A stretch of DNA of 64,000 nt, taken from assembly GCF_000218685.1 (NCBI RefSeq), contig NW_006763303.1, positions 372,001-436,000 on the forward strand. The letters are read 5' to 3'. Positions 25,001 to 34,049 of this stretch are shown one piece after another; within the stretch, counting starts at the first letter, position 1; every line of letters starts with the position of its first letter. Both the position numbers and the translations under genes were made by a program. The notes beneath the pieces were generated by a model. It was given only the letters and a program-made list of their open reading frames with translations, was not told where the DNA came from and did not search any database. The DNA comes from Serpula lacrymans var. lacrymans S7.9. Lineage: Eukaryota; Basidiomycota; Agaricomycetes; Boletales; Serpulaceae.

Positions 25001-26012
25001 AGCAATGCAAAACGAGGATGAGTGCTGACCACAGAATGCCAAGGACACTTTATGCACCCGTACCACGGCCCATTGAACTGTGCTCTGCACACGAAACACC
25101 ATTTAGGTGGTTCAGGCGAAGCAGGACCCTGTTCCTCATGCACAGGGGAAGCCATCGACCTGTCCTCATTCTCCGATAAATTGGATTCCACTTTAGTCTC
25201 AATCTCCCCGCCTTTATTGATGTGCTCCGAGCCGGCGTCATGTGCAGAGCCAAATAAATTAGATAATAATTGATCCAAATCTTCCTTGAATGATGATAAG
25301 AGGGCCTGGATTTCAGCTTTGCCTTGCGATGCGGAACAATCATGGGAAGCTGGAGACTGCATCTTGGTATTGCAGTAAATTGACCCATTTTGTTGAGACG
25401 AGGCATGTGAACTTATGGTGACGGATTTATCAACAAATGGGAGAGGTGGAGAGGGAAATTGAATGCTTTGACGAGGGGAAGGAAATATAATGGGAGGCGG
25501 AGGTACATGGGAAGGAGATAAGGCAGACGAAATGTAATGATACGGGCCATTCGGACTAGGGGTCTTGTTGGAGACGGCAGTGGCTGGAGTACCAGAAAAG
25601 TAAAATTCAGAGACTGGCTTAACGCTGTGTTCCACCGGACCGGATGTAACGCTTGAGGCCTTATCAGGAGTCTCGGCATAAACGGTGAAGCGCAGCAAAG
25701 CGTTGGACCAGGAGAGATGCAGCATAGGGGCAACACAAGTATTATATTCATCAGCCGAGTGAACCTCCCTTCCAATCAAGAGGCGAGAGGGCTGGGAAGC
25801 GTCAGGGGAAAATATAAGCTTTGAAAAGTAATAAGGATGGTGGATGGGAAAGACTCTACAGAGCTAATGACGAACATGAGTTGCGGGGTGATAAGAAATA
25901 GGGTGGCAATACACACCTGCTGGTGGAGGTCGTCATAGGAAGGAAAGCGAGTGCTGGCTGAATAAGAGAACTTGCGGGTTTCGTTTCGGTAGGTGGCCTT
26001 GACGGTAAACAT
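22085..26012 (-). CDS. NBR1-like selective autophagy receptor (PB1, four ZZ fingers, FW domain)
   Basis: Start 26010-26012, stop 22085-22087. Exon 1 (26012-25915) and the start of exon 2 (from 25855) encode a PB1 domain (MFTVKATYRNETRKFSYSAS; IFSPDASQPSRLLIGRE). Then comes a Pro/Ser-rich linker, four ZZ-type zinc fingers (WCFVCRAQFNGPWYGCIKC; MCDNCNEIIVGIRHKCLDCE; CNLCDSPIEGDRY with KCLNCPDFDTC; CNACKQRICGVRYK with NCPDFDLCASC), a second Ser-rich linker and the NBR1 'FW' immunoglobulin-like domain (KSWRLLNNGDNAWP; APEVAGRYVSYWRLSDGQG). The C-terminal tail has candidate Atg8-binding motifs (YVEV and YVVL, the latter before SSSSEED). Known relatives bridge cargo to Atg8 for autophagy; no ubiquitin-binding UBA domain is visible. 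About ten introns; the joint after the third finger (24100-24240) is unresolved. An upstream in-frame ATG exists at 26040-26042, but the PB1 fold favours this start. Confidence 0.9.
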
Positions 26013-26473
26013 GGTTGAAGGCAGAATGTGGGAGCGCAGCACCGTTCACCTACCCAAGGACGTTGACGCTTACGTAAGAACATCAAGGGTGGAAACCGGG
26101 CCTTACTATCACCGAGCCAGTGCCAACTGTTTAAATATCTGACATCCTTGCTGTTTTGTTGGAGTAATATATACCAAAAACATGTCGAGAGAACCAAAAC
26201 ATAACTAGCAAAGATTCAGTGCGGCAATTCGGACGTCAGGAGGATTGTATAGAATTAAAGCACAAATTTTCGCCACCTCTATATGACCCAGGCTGAGCGA
26301 TAGAAGCGCAAAGTACTCACTGAGCACGAAGAAAACTAAGTTATTCGAAGGTGGGATATACATATATAATACAAGTGATGAAACGACGAAGATACTGCTG
26401 TTGCGAGCTGGCTGAAATCGTAGGTCACCAAAAACCAGGGGGGGAGGTTACAGACTGTCATCTCACCACCGGA
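26013..26473. other. intergenic: promoter of the NBR1-like gene and left edge of duplicated segment 2
   Basis: From about 26300 the sequence aligns with 5640 onward, marking the duplication boundary. No frame. Confidence 0.5.
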
Positions 26474-28040
26474 TTACTCGTCCGCTTGCCTGCCACGGTT
26501 CTCGAGTTGCGTAGCATATTTCTCCAAACCTTTCTTGAGAGGCTCGCATACTTCTTTGGCCAGTCGAATTTCCAATTTGAACCTCTGCAAAATTATCAAT
26601 TGACCAATCCATGATTGCATAGGAGAAACGAATATTCACAAGGTTCCCAAGGGCATTCATTCCACCCTGGAGATGTTTTTGGAACTGTACAGCTTGGCTA
26701 CGAACCTATATTACTCATCTTAGCTGACGATGGTTAGCGTTAAACAGGTGGACACACCGAAGACCAAATTTCGGCGAACAAAATCAGCTTGTCACAAATT
26801 AATGCGATGTCTGGCTTCAAGCCATCGAAATCGGTCTTGAGATGAGCTAGTGCTGCCTGTTTTCGATTGACGTCGATGAGTTCATTCTGTTTACGTTGAA
26901 GTATTGACGCCTTCTCTAATGCGGCAAAAGCATGGTTACAAGGCGATGGTAAATACTTATAAGCGCACTTACCATCACGCTCTGATTGGAAGGCAGCAAG
27001 GGCGGAGCCGGCAACAACCATTCCAATAACCTAAAGAATCGCGAAAAAGAACTTTCAATAACAGAATCAGATCTGAAACATGCACGTACATTAAGCAGCC
27101 GAGCGCAAATTGCGTGTGCTATACTGGCAGCCTCTACCTATAAGAAAAATATCAGTCAACAGTTCGCGAAAGAGAAAATCGGATGAGATTTGACCTTGCC
27201 GTCCAAACTATACATGTTCACAATTAGCGCCAACAACGATGAAGCAGAAGTAGACATACGCTTCAATTTCTCCCTGGAGTTTTGAAATTTCGTCTTTCAA
27301 TTTCTTTGCCTGAACTGCCAGCTCTACCCCCTTGTCTTTGATCCATTGGTCAAGTCTACTGGCAAAGGCCTGAACATCACGTTTGAGGTCGAGGAAATTT
27401 TGCGCCATTTGAGAGGAACCATTATCTTTTTCGTCCTGTCGTGGAAATCTTAAGGAAGCCATCGAAGGGCTTCAGCACTTCATTGTTTTCCTCCCTTACT
27501 GTGAATCGAAACCGTTGCTAATATCCTGTTCCGTTTTGATTTCTTTCAAAATACCAAGAAATTCGCCAAAGCCTGTGCGAAACGATAAGTGGCAACCTCA
27601 GCAACTTTTGAACAATGGAAAACGCACTTCTGAGTAGCGCGATGTGTTTGGACGCCACGTCGCGCGATTCCGACAGATACTTCACCCATTTCTGGTCATT
27701 GACTATGTCAGAATGTACATAATACCAGACAAAGACTGGATCTCACCGCCTTATAATCTTTCCATTCATTAAGATAGGTAGAAAGATCGTGGAAGTTGTT
27801 GCCATATTTCTTAACCATGTCTTGGAAGCCCCGAGTGATATTGTCAAAGGCCGCGTCGACTTGGTTGGCTCAGATACCGACTTTTTCGACATTGTCTGCG
27901 TACTTGTTACCATCTTTCAGGTTGTTGAGAGCAGCGTTTGCATATCGGATTCTTTCATCGTCGCTGGGTCCACCCGCTGCTTTCCAACTGTCAAGGATCT
28001 TCTGGGAGTCTACAAGGCTGAGGGTTGCGACTGCGGCCAT
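26474..28040 (-). pseudogene. alpha-helical hairpin family, member C (single early nonsense codon)
   Basis: Start 28038-28040, stop TAA 26474-26476. The full exon plan is present: 13-base micro-exon near 27215 (TTTGGACGGCAAG), coiled exon 4 (MAQNFLDLKRDVQAF) and hydrophobic exons (VIGMVVAGSALAAFQSER). The one clear lesion is TGA at 27870-27872, codon 57, where the paralogue at 32489 has TGG. A TATAAAA box at 28102-28108 and the conserved upstream block at 28335-28450 are intact, so the gene may still be transcribed. It is the twin of member A; the two carry independent disabling changes. If the TGA is a sequencing error or is read through, this would be a full-length member. Confidence 0.75.
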
Positions 28041-28334
28041 GCCGAATAGAAGTGATTATTGCAAGTGAGAACACTGCAGAAAACAAATGCCAAGGCACGG
28101 CTTTTATACAGAGAGGACTCTTTGATCCAACTATTGATGACGATCGTCTATGGGTAATCGCGAGAATCCGCCCGGTTAATTTTGGTATAAGATCCATGCT
28201 ACTCTGATACCTAGCGGGTAGATTGGAATCATTACGGCATAGCTTAAAGGCGTGTGGAATGGAACTCGTCCAAATTGGACGAGATCTGGGGTATACCGGT
28301 TAGCAAAAAGGTACAAGAACAACTAAATATACGC

Positions 28335-28450
28335 GAAGACGTACTTGTTGGAGAAAATTGACAAGTTGCTTGACATCGGACAGACAAACTGAGTGACACT
28401 TTCTCTTTCCAGAAGAGTTCGCACGCGCAATCTGATATGTCCATCTAACT
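28335..28450 (-). other. conserved upstream block of member C
   Basis: Copy of the block described at 7575-7690, about 295-410 bases upstream of the member C start. The open frame reads ACELFWKEKVSLSLSV here. Confidence 0.55.
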
Positions 28451-28567
28451 TGAGGTACTTTGGAGCAGACCTTATATATTGATGTCGACTGTCATATCAA
28501 TAATTTGGTTGGCCAAAAAGGACACTACGTTGAAATTACGACATTTCATGGAACATCATTAGCCCGC

Positions 28568-30095
28568 CTACTTGAAAATCCAGCCCTCCAGTCTGGCCTT
28601 AAACTCTGCCAGACCCTCCATTAGAGGTTTACATACAGCCCTCGCAACCTTAACTTCGTTTTTGAACCTCTGTAACACATTAGTATCGGACCATCCCTTC
28701 AAAGCAGCACAACCCACCATATTTGTGCTTGCTTTCATCCCACCTTTGAGATGTTCACGGAACTGGACAGCCTGGCTTCGAACCTTTGAAACAAGTGGTT
28801 TTACCAACTCACGATCGTTGACTTCAGGTATTAGACTCACGGAAGACCATATTTCGGCGAATACAACCAGCCTTTCGAGCATCAGACTGATGTTTGGTTC
28901 CTCATGCTGATGACCCCTGAGCTGAGATTGAAGATGGGGCGCTTCCAGCGTATTCAGGGTTGCGAGCATGAGCTGCACATCTCTGAAGCTTTCTGCTTCC
29001 TCTGGTGTATATCACGTAACCTGAGCACAGGTGCATTTTGAAGAACGACGGATATTTTACTCACTATCACGTTGTGTGTTGAGCGAGGCAGCGACTCTAG
29101 AAGCTCTAGTACCCGATCCAAGGCCCTACAAATAGAAAGGAATGCGTTGAATGCCATCGACATTGAGAGATGCGTGCTCACTTCCAGGAGGCCCCCACCG
29201 ATGATTGCAATTGTTCTTAGCGCGGATTTAATCTGTTATATCAAGTGGTCGGCTAAAACTTTCAGCATTAGAAATCGAGCAACAATGAACCTGGTCTTCC
29301 AGGCTATCAAAACTTCAGTGAACGCTAGACATCACAAAGCGGGTTAGGACGCACAGCGCAATTGATTTAAGCAACTGGGTCGCCAAGTCTGACGCCTGGT
29401 GAGTAAATTTGCCTATGAAGTCCGCAATATCACGTTTAAGTGTCAGAAATTCTTGGGACATTTGAACAGAGTTATCATTCTTTTCAAGTTCGTCCTATCA
29501 AGAGAATGTAAATGCCATTGGGAAACATGAAGACGGCCCACGAACAATGAATGACTCTAATGCTTGGATAGCCGCAATACGATCTTGCTCGGTCCGAATA
29601 TTTTCCACCCTCGCAAGGTAAACCGTATCAAAGCCTAAGCAAGGCAATTGTCAGAGTACCGATTTTTAGGAGCCATGAATGAACTAAATACGTCTAAGAA
29701 TATGGACATTTTCAGCTGCCACTTTGCACGAGTGACGCAGACACATCCTCCAACGCTTCATAAACGCTGTCAGGCCTATACGTACAATAAAGCAGGGATA
29801 GATTCACCTGCTGGAAATCTACCCATTGTTGATAGGAAACAGAAGCTGAGGGGAACAAAGAGGTCATAATCATGATCCTTGGTTGCAGCTCCCTAAGAGT
29901 CTTGTCGATGCTCATGGCCGAGTTAGCTATTTGGCTGATATTTTTTTGAAATTTATTGGTTTGGTCGGACTTGCTCAGCTGAGCGAGAACTGTAATTGCG
30001 AATTCGTTTTTTTCTTCTTCAGTGGGGCCATCCTTTTCCCAACGTCCAAGGACCTTCAAACATTGCTCGGGGCTTAAGACTGCCACTCCTGCCAT
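28568..30095 (-). CDS. alpha-helical protein family, member D (intact, polar-core subfamily)
   Basis: Start 30093-30095 (MAGVAVLSPEQCLKVL), stop TAG 28568-28570. Exons of 288, 64, 89, 140, 13, 51, 61, 161, 66 and 102 bases, the same as member B, give 344 residues with no stop; the first exon ends at 29808. The micro-exon is CCTGGAAGACCAG. The first central exon is moderately hydrophobic (IKSALRTIAIIGGGLLE) but the second is polar (GLGSGTRASRVAASLNTQRD), so only one weak membrane segment is possible. The C-terminal signature FAEIWSSVRSQAVQFREHL is shared with all long members. It is the segmental twin of member B; unlike the A/C pair, both twins of this pair remain open, suggesting retention. 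Role inferred only: a soluble or partner-type member of a possibly pore-forming family. Confidence 0.72.
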
Positions 30096-30379
30096 GTTAA
30101 ATAGAAGCGAGCAAGGGAAGCTAGAGACTTTCTACCAAAGCCAAGTACCATATCGCGCCTTATATATATGCATACTCAGGAGTACTCACGACGGGGTCTC
30201 GCCTATGACCGATTATCCCTGGCCAGGTAAGAACATCCGAAGTCCTGCTCTCGTCACCCTATTATAGCGACGTCGCCTGACTTGAACAATGAATCGATGA
30301 AGAACGATGAAGAACGTATGAAGTGGGAGATGCCGAGTTTGATTCTGAATAAAGAACCGAATTAGAGATCTGAATATGA
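30096..30379. other. intergenic, promoter of member D
   Basis: Aligns with 9346-9639. No frame seen. Confidence 0.45.
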
Positions 30380-30545
30380 ATACCTTGTGGATTCTCGAGC
30401 CCTGAAGGAAGGATTCGGCTTTCCGCTTGTTCATACGACGAACCGCATCCAATATCTCCTTGTCCGGAAGAAAGTACTCGTTCTGGTTTGAGGTTCCATG
30501 ATGAAGAACCTCGTGATAGGCTAGCAGCACCACCAATGACCTGCC
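30380..30545 (-). pseudogene. unidentified conserved coding fragment, copy 2
   Basis: Minus strand encodes LLAYHEVLHHGT and KEILDAVRRMNKRKAESF, with QGSRIHKVFIF. It matches 9640-9815 with whole-codon length differences in the core. Not recognised. Confidence 0.4.
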
Positions 30546-31007
30546 GCCGTGGACAGCGGAAGATATTTGTCGCGTCACGTTCATTACACTCCGGTCACAT
30601 GTCACATCCACTTTACGCGGCCACCTCATCATTGATCATGATCTTGTTGTAGCAATACCATAGTTGTCCGTATCCTACACGGCACCGTCCTATCAGGTAT
30701 AATCTGGAAACTCATCAAAGACTCGGTCAGTGATGTACAATATAACCGGATCTAACTTGAACCAGAGCCTGTTCCACCGTACTACTGTTTCCAGCATATT
30801 ATTTTCAGCAGATGCCAACAACATGGACGGCAACCACCTGCCTTTCGTTCTCGTCGTCGTTCTCGTATTTATGGATTTATATTTATATGCTGCGCTAACA
30901 ATTCTCATCACGAAATTCATCTGGAAGTATGTGAAACATGTGAACGAGGTACATTATTGATACATGGCTCCAAATCCTTCTGTTCATTTATAGACAACGA
31001 GATCAAA

Positions 31008-31868
31008 CTACTCGAGCCTCGTTGCGTAATTATTCAAGGCCTGTCGGATGTGCGCAGCCCCAAGCTTCACCGGAGCGATCTCTTTCTTGAGGCCCTGAAA
31101 CATTTCAATCAGTTAACTTGTCATGAAACTGAAGATAACGTATGTATTTCACCTCAACGGTCTTACTAAAGTTACTAGCCTTGGCACTTTGGAGAACGTC
31201 GATGATATGTTTGCTTTCTACACACACCTAGAGAGGCTGCTTCAATGCCGGCAAGAGGAAGAGAACGAAGCCACCTACGAGCGCCTCGATTTCGTTAAAG
31301 GCGTTCTTCACACCCGGAGTGGTATCTAGCTGGTATTTCGTTGAGGGATGCGTTTCCTGGAACGAAGAATTTTTTCAGGAATCGCAAAGAAAAAGCTAGG
31401 AAAATACGAACACCCAACAAGTTGTTGAACTCTGCGATAACTTCCTTTACATCACCCTCACTCCCGATCATGTCTATCAATGAGAGGAAGACTTCGATAA
31501 ATCCTGCAGGAAAAACGTGTCAAATTGGAAGCTCGAACATTAGCAAAGTATCTATCTCACGTTGGTACCAAGCTGAAATAGAAGAAGCGGCATCGCGGGT
31601 TTGCTGCAAAGTACTGACCCAGCGCTTGGTTTCATTGTTTAGGACTCGCCAAGTTATTAGATGTAAAGAAACATACAGTGATAAAGTGCTCTGTGCTGGC
31701 TTGAAGCTCGGAAACAATTTGGAAATCGGCGCTATATTTGCTGACGAATTCTGCAGCATCCCGTTTGGCACGACCGACACCACTGTCAATGGTGTTCGCT
31801 TCGTCAGAAAGGCCCCTGATCTTGGTGACGAACGGCTGTGGATTTGCTATCGGAGAGATGTAAGACAT
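31008..31868 (-). pseudogene. helical family, short member H2
   Basis: Start 31866-31868 (MSYISPIANPQPFVTKI), last codon TAG 31008-31010. A 64-base exon beginning CGCTGGG (RWVSTLQQTRDAASS) and an 89-base exon (FIEVFLSLIDMIGSEGD) match family exons 2 and 3 exactly in length. The following coiled, micro- and hydrophobic exons are missing or scrambled; a short hydrophobic run (LVGGFVLFLLPAL) and a C-terminal exon (ending NNYATRLE) remain. It is the twin of H1. Both copies share the same short layout, so the shortening predates the duplication. It lies head to head with the intact gene at 32489, with about 620 bases between starts. Confidence 0.5.
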
Positions 31869-32064
31869 TTTTGCTTTCGATAAGAGACGAGTAAGAGCGG
31901 GAGCAAGAGATACTGAGAATATTCCACCGATTCTAATTTTTATAGTGCATCGTGGCTGAACCTAAGCTTCTACTAATCCGAATTTTGCACAGACTGGCTC
32001 GAGTTTCAACTCACAGATCTATCCTGCACGTGGACCCCAAAACCGCACTCATTACACGACTTGT

Positions 32065-32195
32065 AAGTTAAATGTCGGATACTATCATATTACGCGTGCG
32101 AACTCTTCTGGAAAAAGAAAGTGCCACTCAGTGCGTCTGCCCGATGTCATGCAACTTGTCAACGTTTGAACCACAAGTACGTCTTCGCATTTTTA
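32065..32195 (+). other. conserved upstream block of member F
   Basis: Copy of the block described at 7575-7690, about 295-425 bases before the ATG at 32489. Ends with a GTACGT donor-like hexamer; a CTGCTCCAG acceptor-like sequence follows near 32225, compatible with an upstream exon or a 5' leader intron. Confidence 0.55.
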
Positions 32196-32419
32196 TAGTC
32201 ATAATATCATCTTTCTGACGTGTCTGCTCCAGACATGGTCCAAATTTGGGCAAATTCCATTCTACACTTCTTTTAGGCTAGGTCGTGATGATTCTATGCC
32301 GAACTTGCACACCAGGTCATGAGAGCAGATCTTGTACCACAACTTAGGTTTTTACGTTCGGCGGATTTTCTGCGATTATCCATGGATTATCGCCATCTTT
32401 CATTGGACTAAGAGTCCCA

Positions 32420-32426
32420 TATATAA
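32420..32426 (+). promoter_or_regulatory. TATA box of member F
   Basis: TATATAA 63 bases before the ATG. TATA-like boxes at a similar distance precede members A, C, H1 and H2, so the core promoter is conserved across the family. Confidence 0.6.
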
Positions 32427-32488
32427 CAGCCGTGCTTTGGCGTCTGGTTTTTGCAGTGTTCTCACTTGTATTATCACTTGTATTTGAC

Positions 32489-34049
32489 ATGGCCGCAGTT
32501 GCAACCCCCAGCCTTGTAGACTCCCAGAAGGTTCTTGACAGCTGGAAAGCGGCGGATGGACCCACCGAAGGAGAAAAAATTGGCTATTTAAACAAGGCCC
32601 TCAACAACCTGGATGACGCTAACAAATATGCAGACAATGTCAAAGAGGTCGGTGTTTGGGCCAATCAAATCGACGCGGCCTTTGACAATGTCACTCGGGG
32701 CTTCGAAGGCATGGTTACGAAATATGGCAAGGACTTCCCCGATCTTTCTACCTATCTCGATGAATGGAAAGGTTACAAGGCTGTGAGATCCAGTTTTTGT
32801 GCGGAATGCACGTTCTGACATAGTCAACGATCAGGATTGGGTGAAACATTTGTCGACCTCGCGCGACGTGGCGTCCAAACACGTCGCGCTCCTCAAACGT
32901 GCGTTTTCCATGGTCTTACGGAGTACGTCACTAATCGTTTCGTACAGGCTTTGACGAGGTTTTCCTTAACATGGTGGAAAGTATTGCGACGGTGCAGGAT
33001 CGTAAGGACGTCATCGCAGAGCTCCAGGAATTCATTGTTTGTTTTCCTCTCTCACTGACTCGACATCGTTGCTGATGTTTCCCAATAGGACGAAAAACAT
33101 GACGATTCCCTTGAGATGTCGCAAAATTTCCTCAACCTCAAACGTGATATCCAGGCCTTTGTCAGTAGATTTGAAGAATGGATCAAAGACAAGGAGATAG
33201 AGTTGGCAGCTCAGGCAAAGAAATTGAAAGACGAAATTACAACTCTCCAGGGAGAAATTGAAGTGTATGTCTACTTCTGCTTCATCGCTGTTCGTGCTAA
33301 TCGTGAACATGTGTAGTTTGGACAAAAAGGTTAAATTTCATACGATTTCTACTTTTGCGAACTGTTGGCTGATCTTATTCATATAGATCAAAGATGCCAC
33401 TACGGCGCTTGCAGCCTGCGCTGGGCTGCTTAATGTGCGTACATGCGTCTAATCTGACCCTGTTCATGGAATTTATCTTTCGTGATTCTTTAGGTCGTTG
33501 GGATGATTGTTGCTGGCTCAGTCCTTGCTGCCTTTCAAGCAGAGCGCCAGGGTGAGTGGGCTTATAAATATTTGCCGTCACCTTATAACCATACTTTTGC
33601 CGCGTTAGGGAAGGTGACGAAACTTATAGGTAAACAGAATGATCTCATCGACGTCAATCGAAAACAGGCGGCGCTAGCTCATCTCAAGACCGATTTCGAT
33701 GGCTTGAAGCCAGACATCGCATTAATTTGTGACAAGCTGGTCTTGTTCGCCGAAATTTGGTCTTCAGTGGGTCCACTAAACACTAGTACTGATCACTGTC
33801 GGCTAACATGTATAATGTAGGTTCGTAGTCAAGCTGTACAGTTCCAAGAGCATCTCAAAGGTGGATCAAGTGCAGGTTCGAACATGGTAAGTTTTCGCTT
33901 CTCTCATGCAATCATCGATCGATCGATTGATATCTTTCCAGAGGTTCAAGTTGGAAGTTCGACTTGCGAGAAAAGTATGCCAGCCTCTCATGGCGGGTCT
34001 GGAGAGATATGCAACGGAACTCGAGAACCGTGAAAAAGCAAAGGAGTAA
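32489..34049 (+). CDS. alpha-helical hairpin protein, member F (intact; candidate alpha-pore-forming protein)
   Basis: Ten exons: 32489-32782, 32835-32898, 32948-33036, 33089-33264, 33317-33329, 33387-33434, 33494-33551, 33609-33766, 33821-33886, 33942-34049. They total 1074 bases (357 residues), all GT-AG, in frame, TAA stop. Predicted layout: an N-terminal helical bundle (residues 1-150), a long charged coiled helix (about 150-205, FLNLKRDIQAFVSRFEEW), a hydrophobic hairpin (about 214-245; ATTALAACAGLLN and VVGMIVAGSVLAAF), then C-terminal helices with LICDKLVLFAEIWSSV. Two long helical arms joined by a hydrophobic hairpin is the plan of ClyA/HBL/NHE-type alpha-pore-forming proteins; the link is structural inference. 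There is no signal peptide, so it is cytosolic or unconventionally released. It is divergent from H2; the next gene downstream is G, same strand. Alternatives: a membrane-remodelling or antifeedant protein of unknown class. Confidence 0.7.

Noticed and set aside
30823..30960. Small hydrophobic frame resembling a membrane peptide (MDGNHLPFVLVVVLVF...)
   Set aside because: The aligned copy near 10200 does not keep the frame, so there is no sign of coding constraint.
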